A stretch of DNA of 64,000 nucleotides from Buxus sempervirens (lineage: Eukaryota > Streptophyta > Magnoliopsida > Buxales > Buxaceae). This document shows positions 43,540-56,104 of the stretch, piece by piece. The stretch spans positions 32,374,036 through 32,438,035 of the forward strand of contig OX387194.1 of NCBI GenBank assembly GCA_947561395.2, written 5' to 3'. The notes beneath the pieces are model-generated. The model made no database searches. It was not told the DNA's origin and was given only the letters and a program-made list of their open reading frames with translations. The position numbers and the translations under genes are program-made. Each line of letters begins with the position of its first letter. Position 1 is the stretch's first letter.

Positions 43540-46145
43540 TGTGCGCACGTCGCACCGGCGAGCTGTGAGGGTGCATGGAAAAGGTGCGTGCTTCCTAAAA
43601 GGGTAAAATAGGAAAAGGGAGTCGCCATTGCCTGATGGGGTGCAGGCAGACACCTGGATGCCCTAAGGATACCTATTTTGGTCTGCGGCTTGAGATTTTG
43701 AGAAAGGGCTCGGTTACGGTCTGGGGAAGTCCGTAGACACCCCGGTCCGCCCCGTCAAGTGACGGGTCCCATTGGCTTCCCTGGTTTGAGTCAACTTGGT
43801 TTTCACTCACCCGATTCCTAAGCCAGCATGCACACTTATTTCAGGTCTAGGTGGGGACCACCAAAGTGGTGTGGGTCCCCTTCTTTTATTTGATTTTTAT
43901 CTTTTTATTCAGATGATGTGGGTCTGATATGGGCCCCGTTGGAAGGCCCATGGGATGCCAAGTAGGGCTTAGGCCCAAGAGAAGCAAAAATGAGGGCTTA
44001 CTAGGCCTCTTGTGATGTTCCAGCAGTCGTGTGGGCCCCTGTGTGGGCCCACAGTGGTTCAAGGAATGGGGGATCTCCCCACTTTGGTTTTTTTTTTAGG
44101 GGGTTTCACAGCAAGGAAAGGAGGGGGAGCAGGGATTAAGCCACCTACATCAGCCGAACAGGGACCATGTTGTCCTTGTTTTGGTCCCTTAATTCATACA
44201 AAACAGCAAGCCTCAAAGGCCAATAAAACCCTCTGGTCGAGAACCTAAAGTATGCTCCTTCATACAACCAAGACGCGTATGCTTATACCTTATCCCTGGG
44301 GACAGCAATGTTTGGGCTCAACCTCATATGAAATATATGGGGAGCAAGTATTGGAACAACCTAGCATGTTACTAGGGTGGAGGGGAGTTCACACATGCAT
44401 CCAAGGGGTTACAAGGCCAAGCATGCTAGACAAGTTCGGTCATAGCCAAACCTGCTGCAGGTACCAATAACAGCAGCCCTTAAAGGGGGTTAAACATGCT
44501 AATGATGGGCTGGAAACCCAGGGGACAGTGGGGTAAAGGAGCATGCTATTTCCATCACACCAGAAACACCACAAAGGATACAACAGCATCTGAACATGGG
44601 GTAGGGGGAAGCATGGTAGTGGGGTTTACATACACACACCAAGCATTCAAAACAGTCGAGCAAGATGGCATGTCATGTACACACAAAATAAAAAAAGGTA
44701 AAACACACCTACTGCAGTAAGACCAGGGACAGCATCCATGGGATATGGAAAAAGGGATGCTTGATGCCCCCATCAATGGTCGAATGATAGCGGGGGAAGG
44801 GGAGCATGCAACATTGAAATGAGATGAGAATCCAACTTAAAGCATGCATGTTTCATGAACCATTAAAAAAAACAGCACATCACACAAGGCAAAATGAAAT
44901 ACTCCAACGAAAGAAAGGATAGGAGGGGGTTTACATAGGGGTACGTGAGATAGGCTATGAGAGGAACATGCTCCTCACTCAAATGGGGAAAAGACCACTA
45001 CCAAACAAGAATTGCAGCAGCTTAAACAACCCAACAGTATACTGAAAACCTCTCATCCTCTCCGATGGAACCACACCTGTGGTTCCTCTTACCTTGAAGA
45101 CCTTCATGTAGGGTAGATGAAGGAAAAGATGAACAAAATGCATGCTAGAGGATGCATTACAGCAACGATAAACAGCCCTCTTTTACAGTGGTTCAAAACA
45201 TGCTCATTCTCATATATATAAAATAAAAGACAGCAAGAAGCAATACCTTGGGGTTTTACAACCCTTTTGAGGTGTATAGGCTCCTCCTTGAAGCAAAGCA
45301 ATGGCTGGAGCAGCTCCCTCCACCACTAACAGCAAACTCTCCCTTCTCCTTCAAGTATCAAGTGGTGTGGATGAAGGAGGGAGGGGTAGGATAGAGTTTG
45401 AATGGTGTTTGAGTAGCTAAGGAGGCATAGGAGGGTGATCTCGTACCAGGAACAATGCGGGAGACGCAATGGAAATGAGCAAAGAATGGCCAGCCCCTTT
45501 CTACTATTCGGATTTGCTATTTATAGAACATAGGGGCAAAACCACACACATAGTGCGGTTTGGTCAAAACCGCACAGTATGTGTGGTTTGGTTTGAACCG
45601 CATGCTATGTGCGGTTCGGCCACGTCTTTTCAACAATGATTAGGGGACAAATTGCCGCAAGCACAGGCTGACAAAAAGCGAACCGCACTGTAAGTGCGGT
45701 TACTTTTCATCCACCTCGCACTGTGATTGGCTCGCGCAAACGGTGGCCGAAAAAATCAACCGCACACCATGTGCGGTCGCTTTTTCTCCCCTAATTATGG
45801 TTGAGTTGACAGTTAAGGTGACTCAGCCGCCCACTCAGGCGAATTAATCTTCTCCAATTATGTATTTTTTATTCATCTTGATTAACTTAATTAAGACGTT
45901 TTAAACTTTGACTAATTTGCCCCTGAAACTGTTTTGCTCATATCTTCTCCATCCGGGCCCCGATTCCTGCAAACTTAATTGCGTTGGAACCGTGTAGGGA
46001 TTCTCTACTCATTGAGATAGGGTATGGAAATCAATTTGGGCTCAGCCATAAAGTCACATTTTGCTCCTTAGGGTTTTAGCCTGTCTTTTAGGGTTTTGCT
46101 TTCTTTATGCCTTTTTAAGAGGGGTGCAAAAATGAGGTGCTTAAA
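43540..46145 (-). mobile_element. Solo LTR E (Tat family), 2606 bp, minus strand
   Basis: CCTGG occurs at 43535-43539 and 46146-46150. On the minus strand it starts TTTAAGCACCTCATTTTTGC (TG changed to TT) and ends GTGCGCACA. It shares with F and element 2 the CACCTCATTTTTGCACCCC start, the GGGCCCA stretch and the CAGGCAATGGCGACTCC end. A TATA box is at 45526-45517 on the minus strand. No internal region remains. Confidence 0.93.
45517..45778 (-). promoter_or_regulatory. Promoter of LTR E: TATA plus array of AACCGCAC palindromes
   Basis: Minus TATA CTATAAATAG is at 45526-45517. Upstream, five 20-21-bp palindromes of the form AACCGCAC-N5-GTGCGGTT lie at 45541-45560 (degenerate), 45568-45588, 45596-45616, 45681-45701 (perfect arms) and 45758-45778. 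The nearest one is ~15 bp from the TATA box, as in the ACGGGC arrays of F and element 2. Confidence 0.88.
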
Positions 46146-47006
46146 CCTGGAAACACGAAACTCATAAATTTCGATTCTCTGTAACCTCAAAATCCACACC
46201 TTTGTCCTAAATTCAAGCCTCCGAATCACTTCATTTATCTTCTATAGCAACTTAACAATACATTTACACCTTCGTAGGTTTAATTAAAATCGATTTACAT
46301 CAATTTCTAATTTCATCTCCGAATAAACATCCGAAACAGAGTTTTTCTCTCAAAATCATGATCAAGCATCATGCAACGAAATTAAAACATTAAATCTGTG
46401 TTTGAAGGGTGCTACTTACCTCTGAAATGAAATTCGAGCTCAATCCTCTACAAAATTTCAGATTTGAACTTAACCATTGCTCACACAATCACAACAACCA
46501 ATTCTCTGATTTCTCTCTAATTTGCGAGAAATTCTCCAACTTCGATCAACAATCAACAGCTGAACTGCTTTCTCTTGATGCTGATCTTCAGATCTAACGA
46601 GATGCTCTTCCAAACCTATCTTCTCTTCTCCCTCTTCTTCTTCAAACCTTAGATTCAAGCTTAGAACCCTCTGGAGTCTCTTAGATCTAACTCCCCAAAC
46701 TACCGTAACCAAAATTGGCAACAATTTATAGTTGTCGCCAAGGCACTTTTAAAACCCCTCAAGATCCGCTGCTGTGCTAGACCACCAAATAACCTATATC
46801 ATCACTCAACAACTTAAATTTAATTATGATATATACCATAAAATAAGACTTATTTACTTACCCTCTAACTCCTTTATTTTCCACCTTCTTAGTGAATCTG
46901 AAACCTTAAACCTCCTTATCTTCATAAATCTCTACAAAATTTAACACTTAATTAAACGCATTTAATAAAATCCAAATTTTAATTTTATTAAAATTCAGGA
47001 TTTTAC

Positions 47007-47228
47007 ATATGTACTTACCAATCACTTGCAAAATGTATGTACTTACCAATCATTGTTTGAAACCAGACCTTGCAAATGCAGCAGCAACACAAACCAACTC
47101 GTGGTATATATATGCATCTATGCCTATACATAGGCCATTCATCTAGTATCTACCCTTTATAACAGATCAATAAATACTATAGATTTCTAATAAAAGGATC
47201 AATTGTCATTAGATAATCACATAAGTAC
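47007..47228. other. Host segment between LTR A and LTR B
   Basis: Contains two copies of ATGTACTTACCAATCA (47008 and 47034). It is probably the 3' flank or 3' part of the minus-strand MULE. No gene. Confidence 0.45.
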
Positions 47229-50170
47229 TGTAACGTCTCGGATCCAGTAGCTTTTTTTTTTTCAACGGATCAAGGCATTACTTGAATGATAATAAAGCAA
47301 TTAAGGACAAAAGCATAAATGGATAAAGATAAAGCAGAGTACGCCAAATTCAAATAACTCCTTCATTAATTCAAAATAAAAGTGCTAATGATCCTCAAAA
47401 TAAACTTCTTAATTCAATACATCAAATTTGAAATTTTAAATAAGGAAACTACTTATTCTAGTCACTTCTCAACCCTACCATAAAAGAAATAACTCCTAAA
47501 AAAATCTCCTAATAGAATATAAAAGATAACTAATAATCCATAAGGTGCTCATCAAGGTCTTTTGCTGTACCCTCTGTATTATCTACCCCAACTTGCATGT
47601 CCTCTTCAAGAGTATCTGAAAACAAATATTGAAAACAAGGGTGAGATATAAAATCTCAGCAAGCAATAATGCATGAAAGAAAACAGTTCATATAATTTTA
47701 TAAAACATTTTCATGAGGTGCACTAACAAATCCAAATACCAAATATCCAAGAATAATATATCATGAATCCAAAACCACATAATTCTAAAGTAAAACCAAT
47801 AATCAGTATCTACGTAATATAATTAGCACACCACACAATTTGTGACATCACAAGACTCGTGAAATAAGACATCTTTGGGAAGTTAATAACCCAATTCCAA
47901 ATGCCACCTCCCGACATATGTTGGCCGAGATACACGAACTACAATATAGGGGAATACCTACCTAGATACCGGGATAAAGTTTGGCATGTACAACCACAAC
48001 TTCCCACCGAGATACACAGATAAAGGAAGAAGATTGCTGAGATACACAGACTGAAATGCATAAATGGACCACAGGGTTAACTAAACAAAGAACGACTCAC
48101 TTCACTATCTAGCTAAACTATGGATCCATAACAAGCTATGCTCGCTAGACACAAGGCAACAAATACTCAAACATATTATTTTAGATACCAAAAACACCAT
48201 TAATAGTCCACAAGACAACTCCAAGATACATGGAGGAAATCCAAGTCTTAAACCCAAGCTACATGAGTGAGAATAAATACTCTGAGATACATGGAGGAAA
48301 ATAATAACAATTTTGTCATAAATACTCTGGAAACATCTTTAGATATGTCAAATACTAGTGTAAGAAATAATAAAATCAAACCAAGTTGAAAGGCAAAGGA
48401 TTTGAAACAAAAAACTCAAATAAAAGTCATTTAGTAGAACGTACCCAAATTATTTATAACAATCCAAATAAATCATCGGCCAATGCAAACACTCTCAAAA
48501 CACCCTAATCTTATTGGTACATGAGTTGGAATTCAATAAAAACAATTTCATAATAAAAAACTAGGCATATTTCAAAAATATCAAAATTCTGTCATAGGCG
48601 CTTGAGTGCTGTTGGGCGATATTGTAGGCGCTCAAGAAAAATTAATTTTCAAGAACTTCGCCACTTGGGATGGAGCTTGAGCGTTCTCCCGGGGGCTTGG
48701 TTTACTAAAATTTGCAACTCTCGAGTTTGAAAATTTTAGAAAAACACAGGCGGGGCATCTTCAAAGGCACTCGAGCGCTAACGAGCGTTTGCGCAATCAC
48801 GTTGGCGCTTGGCATGGCACTCGAGCATGATTGCAAGCGTCTGTATAAAATTGAGAAAATTTGGGTTTTACGAAATTTTCTATTTCTTTTTCTAAAGATT
48901 ATTTCCATCATTCAAGATCACTTCTAATACATATAAAATCATTCTCCATACACCCTAAACCATTCTAAAACAATTACTAACAAATCTAATCATCAAAATC
49001 ATGCTTTTTATCCAACGATCAAAGTAAACAAAATTCTATCGAGAAGAACATGTAAATTTTTTCTATGCTTTAAACCTCAATGAAAACCTTCCAGATCAAC
49101 ATAAACATGTTTCAAAATCATCACAAATCCAAAGAACACAATTTTTATCATCTAAACAATAAACCATGCAAGTTTTCCAATGTAAAGGGTTACTACTTGC
49201 CTTAAGATTGCAAAATCCTTCTTCTTTTTCAATGACCTCAAAGTAAAGCCAACTTCTAAAATTTTTGCACAACTCTAGGGATCTCCAAACACAATCTCCA
49301 TTGTTCAGATTGAATAACCACCAGTCTAAAACAAAACTTCTAAATTTGACGTCGATCCAACGGTTGAATCTCTCTAGATCATTGTTTGATGGTTGCTGGT
49401 CTGAATTTTCTGCAATTTCTGTTTTTCTCTAAAGTCTTTTATTATCTCTTTATTTTTCTAGTTGTGTGCAAGAATTTTCTCTCTCCTTTCCTCCTCACGT
49501 TTCAATTAATGGAAACCCCAAATCTTCCCTAATGAATTCCTTTTATAAACTCACCCAAATACAAATCCTAATTGGTTTAGGGAACTTTCCAACTTGGATT
49601 CCTGATTCTATTTGGAAAACTTTCCTATCATATCTCTCCTTCTAATTATTTTCTTTTAAATCTAACTCATGAAAAATTTCTAATTAAATAAATTTTCGTG
49701 CTAATTATTTCCCCTATTTTAAAATACTACTAAAACACCCCAAAACTCCTCTTATCCTCAAATTTAAGACTCTTAATTAAGTATTATTACAATTAGGCCC
49801 TTTTCTTATCTTGTAAATTATAAATTAAAATTAAGCTACTTAAATCCAAATTTAATCTATCTTAAATCTAATTGTTTATTTCAATTCTAATAATTATTTA
49901 TTTAATTAATTTAATAATTAACCATTGGGAAAAGACTAAAATACCCTTTTTCTTATTCTACAAAATTTAACCATTAGATTTATTCCTCAAATTTTCAAAT
50001 TTAATCTCCTCATTATTTCCCTTCATAATATGAGTGTGAATTATAATTTCAATCTCTCAAATACTTAGATCAAATATTTACCTCTTGATATTTTAAATTT
50101 ATTTATTTTATTTCTTCTAATATTTAGATTTACAATTATATTATTATTTCCCAAAATTTGGGATTCTACA
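47229..50170 (-). mobile_element. Solo LTR B, 2942 bp
   Basis: AGTAC is at 47224-47228 and 50171-50175. On the + strand it reads TGTAACGTCTCGG..GGGATTCTACA. Sense is minus: TATA on the minus strand is GTTTATAAAAGG (49550-49539), and the sense 3' end CGAGACGTTACA is the type that normally precedes a Met-initiator PBS in Del/Tekay-like elements (family inferred). Internal tandem blocks around 47930-48300 and a GAGCG-rich region at 48590-48840. Confidence 0.92.
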
Positions 50171-50835
50171 AGTACTCACTAATGAGACAAAACCGAAGGA
50201 TAAATTGCATCATATAATCACATAAGTACTCACAACTGAGAAAGAACAAAAGTCAAATAGTTCCATGTCCCATGTCAATAATTCTGGTAAAGAAAGAAAT
50301 GCATAAATTCAAAGCATGTGCATAAATTTACATCACATAAAAAAAAACCCCAAAACCACTTCTATAATATCAAATGATCTTAAAAACTTTCCATCTTCTA
50401 TCGCCCATCACAGCAAATAGTCACCTTGCTTGCAACATCAAAAATAGCTTTCACCTTCTACAATTGAAAAACATGTATCTAATTATTAAGTACATTGAAA
50501 AAAATATAATACAAGCAATATGCAGACATTAAGCATGACTTCATAAAGGCTTTCAATGTATTAATGATCTATATTCCTTTTGTCACTGGGTGTGAGTTCA
50601 AATACATTCAAAGACTTGAAAACCAAACATTTAAACGATTTGCTTACCAGAAAATAAAAGATGCATGATTATGTAACAGTTGATTCTTCTCATATCAACT
50701 AACTTGTTTGCAAAGTGCTTTTGCAAGCATAGTTCAACACAAGTGGACAACTGTTGTTGGTTGTTAATATAGAATCAAAACAATTTTTTACTTGTTGTTC
50801 ATAATGGTGCTCATGGCCTTGTTGCATGACTGTGA
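50171..50835. other. Host segment between LTRs B and C
   Basis: No coding evidence. The string ATAATCACATAAGTACTCAC occurs again at 50215-50234, duplicating the site where B inserted. Probably MULE 3' non-coding. Confidence 0.45.
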
Positions 50836-53751
50836 TGTGAAATCCCAAATTTCAGAAAAATAAATAAAAAGAATTAAATATGAATATTTGGAGAATTAAG
50901 GATTTTATTTGAAATGATTGGGAGATTTATTATAGTATGATGATTTGGGGAATTTTTCATTAATCTGGGATGCAATATTAGATCAAAATAACGAGGAGAT
51001 TAAATCTTGAAATTTCAGAAGAAAGTCAATGGTTAAATATGATCAAATTAAATAAAAGGGTATTTTGGTCATTCCCTAATTAGCTAAATTATTAAATAGA
51101 TTAATTAAATGATTATTAGACTTGAGAAATTAAATTATATCTAAAGTAGATTTAAATTGATCATAAATAGTTAGATTTATAGCCTAATAAGTGAGAAAAT
51201 GGTATATTAGTAATTATAGTTAATTAGGAGCTTTAAGTTGATGAATAAATAGAGTTTTGTGGAGTTTTAGTAATATTTAAAAATAGGGGAATTAATTAGC
51301 ACGAAAATAAATAAAAACAGAAGTTTCTTTTATAGGGAATTAGGATAAAGGATTTAAAACAAAATAGGGGGCAAAATAGGAAAGTTGGAATATTAGGAAG
51401 GTTTCCAAATATAATTAGGACTCCTAGTGGATGAGTGTATAAAAGGATGAGGTTAAAGAAATTAGGTCTTCTCAATATTTTGGAGGATCCATACGGCTAG
51501 ATAGAGAGAGAAGGAAGAAGGATTTCATTTGGATTCAAGGTAAGAGGAATTGATCAAACCCTGGTTTATATAATGTACGTATAGTTCCGGGTTTGTTTTA
51601 AATTCTAAAAAGCATATTTGTATTGATCTTAAACGAAAAGAGAGGTTGCTGTATTTCGTGGGGATTTCAAGAGAGCGATATCTGGATTTGTTGGAGAGGA
51701 TTTGATTTAAGAAACAAGACAAGTTGTCACTTCAACTTGTATTAAAATCATGTTTTCAGTTTTATTGGGATCCATGTTTATACGCATGTTTTATTGGAGT
51801 TTTGATGATCGAAATCTTATATGTTGTGATTTATTTACTTTTGATTGATTTGGCATGTTTTAGAAGTGTTATTAGATGTATTATAATTGATTTGAAGTGA
51901 TAAAAGCATGTTCTATAGTTGTAGTTTTGTTTTTTGGAATATTTGGAAAAATTTGGAAAAGTAGCAAATTTACACGAGCGCTTGAATCATCATTCAAGCG
52001 TTGTATCGAGCACCCTTTAGTTCATATTGTTTTGTTTAGGATGCCCACTTCATCATTTGAGCGCCCAATCGAGCGTCCCGCATGTGCTTTATTTTGGAAT
52101 TAGAAACCCGAGAGTCAATTTTTAGAACAGAACGAGCACTCGAGTCACCGCCCAAACATTGTAGCGAGTGTCCAAGTCTGAAACCCAGATCTTACATTGC
52201 TCGATAGGATGTCCGAGAGACACCTTGAGGGACTATACTTAGTTTTGATTTAAGCCAAGCGCCCGATAGGTCGTCCGAGCGCTACATCGAGCGCTCATAC
52301 CTTGTTTTGCATTTTTAAGGAATTTGACCTAGTTTTCAATTCTAAACTTGTTTTTGAGGGATTCCAACTCATGAACCAACTAAATTAGGGTATTTTGAAA
52401 GTGTCTGCATTGGCCTAAGAATTATTTGGATTATTATAAGGATTTTGGGTACGTTCTACTAGAAAGACTTATGATTTGGGGATTTGGAAAACATATGGAT
52501 TTCTCTTAACTAGGATTATATTTAATGACTCCAACATTTGTACTAGGACTATTTGGGCACATTTTGAGTTCCAGAAAGGTTTAAATAGAAGTTGACCCAG
52601 ATTTCAGTATTTTGATCATGTTATAGCTTATGGCTTAAAGAGATGAAATTCATAGTTATCTAGTTCTTGACATGTATATGTCTCCACGTATGTGGGTTTG
52701 TTTTATTATGTATGTGACTTGGTGTATGCCCTATATTCTCGCGTATATGGTTATTTCATGGCGTATGCTTTATTTTCAGTATTGGTATTTTGAATCATCC
52801 ATGTACTTGGGATGTGGTTATTGCATTATTATTCCCCATCTGTGTACTGGGCAGGATTCGCTTACATTCTAAATCCGTGTACTCGGTAGGAATGTGGTAT
52901 TGATAATTTGGTTGGAATATTTTGCTATGTGGCGTATGCCTTATTGTTTTCCATCCGTTTACTTGGCAGGACTTGCTAACAATCTAAACTCGTGTACTCG
53001 GTGGGAATTTCTAATTGATATTGGTAATTTCTTTATTGTTTCCCCATCCGTGTACTCAGTGAGATTTGCTTACGTTCTAAGCCCATGTACTCGGTAAGAA
53101 TGTTGGATTGGTAATTGGTTGTTTCCTAGTACATCTGCTCGGCAAGAAGGTAGTTGGGTTATTTGATTTCATTGCTTGGTTCATGTCTTATATAGAATAG
53201 GGATTCTCGCATGGTGTTTGACAGTGATGTTTGTCTATTTACTGATGTGTTTAGTACTCTTAATGTGTATGGTTTGTTTTGTTTTACCGGTTTACTCGTT
53301 ACATATTTAAAATTGTATAAGATCTATTTTCCATATGATTACTTGCTGAGATTTATATCTTACATCATTTTATCGGTTTTGTTTTTAGATACTCTCGGAG
53401 AGGATGATATCGCGGGCTTTGGTTTAAGAAGAAGATTACTTTTCTATGTAGGTTTAGGAGTTGTTACTTTTAAATTGAATTAGGACCTTTGAATTCTAGT
53501 TATGGGTTGTAGTAGGCTTACTTTAATTGACTTTTACCAGACTTGAACTTATTGATGGTTTTATATTGGATGTTGGATGGTTTATGCCATGCTTGATCTG
53601 AGGAACTTTATTGTTGAAGTCGCACTCTAATTAAGGAAAAGAAAATTTATTTCTCCTTGTTGTTTGGTTTAGTGTATGTTTTGAGACACAAGTTAACGTT
53701 CAAGGTTTGGGTTTATGAATTATCGAATAAATTTGGATCCGAGGCGTTACA
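50836..53751 (+). mobile_element. Solo LTR C, 2916 bp, inverted relative to B
   Basis: TGTGA is at 50831-50835 and 53752-53756. It starts TGTGAAATCCCAAATTTC, ends GGATCCGAGGCGTTACA, with TATA GTATAAAAGG at 51437-51446 on the + strand. A GAGCG-rich region lies at 51970-52290. Tandem units of ~95-105 bp carrying GTGTACTCGG(T/C)(A/G)GGAAT lie at 52800-53130. Short open frames are not genes. Confidence 0.93.
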
Positions 53752-56104
53752 TGTGAATTTGTAAGCGTAATATACCATCAATATCTGAATTCTCAAATAA
53801 TAAAAGGTATATGTAAATGTTACATGAGAACATAATCTTATACCTCGTGTGTAGAATGTGATCTCTCACCCCTACCTTGTACTGAGGCACGCTGGCATGT
53901 CCTCTTATTATGACCAAATCCTTTGCATATACAACAACATAGAGTGGTGGATCTACATAATTGACCTATTGGCCTTGATTCATTTGCCTCCCTTCTATTT
54001 TGTTTGGGTCTCCCAGGCATTCGATGAAGTGGTGGGGGCATCATTGGCTCCAAATTAGCCACATTCTTTCATCAGGGATTGGATGAATCATTTGTCCATA
54101 AGCTCTCAAGTATGCATCCACCCTAAAATAAGGGTGGCAATGGTCTTCTAACCTCTCTCTCCGATATCTAATGCATGCAATGGCATGCATACATAGAATA
54201 CTTGATAAATCCCACACCTCACACGTGCAACTCTAGGTGCCAATCTTAACTATAAATTTGTATGTCTCTTCATCCACGACTTCGTACTTGTCACGTCCGG
54301 CAAACATTGACAATCACTACCAGCTTTTCTCCGTGCTTTCAATGTTGCATTTGTCTTAGGAGTCACAATAGTAGTACAACTTGAAGCAATTTCAAATCTT
54401 TTTTGAATCTTAACCATCCACCTCTATCTTATACTATCCAAAAATGTAATAATTGGTTTCTCTTTCAACTCACCAACCCATTGATTGAAAGATTCTGTGA
54501 GATTATTGGTGAGATGTGGTCGTTTTTTATGTACACATCGAAAGTATGTCTTGACCATGTAGATGGTGGAATATCCTTGATCCAATTGTATGAATCCTAG
54601 TTTACATTCTTCAATTGCTCAATTGCATAATTGAAATCATAAACAGTGTATGCTCTTGAAGCTGCCCAAAATAAAATTTTCATCTATCGCCCTTTATATG
54701 TTCCCTTGAAGTTATTATAAATATGTTGTGCACAATAACGTTGATGTGTATTGGGTAATACAATATTAATCGCCTTTATAACTCCCTGTGAAACATGCAT
54801 TCAGGTTATATATATTATTATTAATATTAAAGTTCATAATATTAATAGAGGAAATAAAATAACATAATTATATGTAATCTATGGATGGGAGACTACCTTT
54901 TGTCTATTAGTCATGAATGTCAAAGGCATGTCCACAGACCCAACAATCAAGTACAGGTGATGAATAAAAAAGGTCCAACTCTATTGATTTTAAGCTTCTA
55001 CCACAACATATGCTAAGGGGAATAATCCTCCATTGCCATCCAACGTAACAGGGGCTAATAACACACCTCCATATGGTCCCTTTAGGTGGCATCCATCCAA
55101 CCCAATGAATGGCCTACATCCTTGGAGAAAGCCACTCTCATGGATGAAAAATTATTAAAGATTCTCTTAAATGTAGGTGCCAAAGAAGGTGCTATCCGAT
55201 CTGTCTCAGTCTTTGTCAAACTTCCTGGATTGATGGATCGAATGATCTCTCCATAATCATACGACTCTATATGATTACCTTCCACCTCATCAATGGCCCT
55301 TCTTCTAGCTCCCCTCAACTGAACATCATTGGTCTTAACACCAAACTTAGATTGAATTGTCTCCTGATTGAAGAAATCTGCAATTTTGGATTTGCACATA
55401 CTTGAGATGCTATCTTCTTTGATATCCATTTGGATGTGGCTTGACTGTTCCTATGCACCCATGTATAAGTATGCTCGAGCTGAAGTGTCTTTATCATGTA
55501 CATGACTCCATTTAGTTTTAGAGATAAATACAATCTCCAATTCCAGCTTGTCACAGCACATACAACAATCACCCGTGTTCTCTTGTTTTTATTCTTTTGA
55601 TGTCAAACCCTTCACTTATTGCAAATTCTCTCCAAGCCGCTTCGAAATCATGTATGTTAGAAAACACCATACCTATCTCAAGCTTCGGTCTCTCTAATCC
55701 ATGGTCCATATCAAATTTTATCCCGACATCTTCACATTAAGCATATTCGTCATCAGATTTACACAAATTGTGATAATCAGGGTCAGACTCACATGCAGAC
55801 GATTCATGACCATGAATCTCCTCATTATCCTCTTGTGATGCATCACTTTCATTTTCATCACTTTCACTTTCCTCATCTTCATCCATGATCCATTCTTCAT
55901 CATCACTGATCATAACTTCATCTTCCATCAAACCTTCATCATCATATCCTTCTTCTTGCTTATCTCGTGCACCCAAGCACCCATTTGATGATGATGCATT
56001 CTCTTGTGTCAATTGTAAGACTTGATATATTGCTTCTTCACACAACACTAATTGTATTTGAGATACACTTTGGTGTATCTCAAACATCTGCATCAATGCT
56101 CTAT

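Larger units (their letters stand above)
42270..47006 (-). mobile_element. LTR A (long-LTR family related to B, C and D), interrupted by E
   Basis: It consists of 42270-43539 and 46146-47006. The right edge ends GGATTTTACA, i.e. TGTAAAATCC in sense (minus), like the starts of B, C and D. The left ~400 bp lie beyond element 1, outside the window. Shared internal marks: TCTGAAAAC..AGATA..CAGCAAG near the left, tandem GTACACG blocks (42600-43010), and a gene-like GCGACC/GAGCG region (43320-43540). Sense is inferred from a minus TATA-like ACTATAAATTG near 46725. The right TSD would be TATGT (47007). Internal genes are absent, so it is a solo LTR or a fragment. Confidence 0.75.

Noticed and set aside
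44012..44776. Open frames around 44-44.8 kb
   Set aside because: They are inside solo LTR E, downstream of its TATA box, and no related LTR has a matching protein.
52672..53483. Hydrophobic open frames in LTR C
   Set aside because: They are translations of the GTGTACTCGG tandem blocks and AT-rich LTR sequence; not conserved in LTRs A, B or D.
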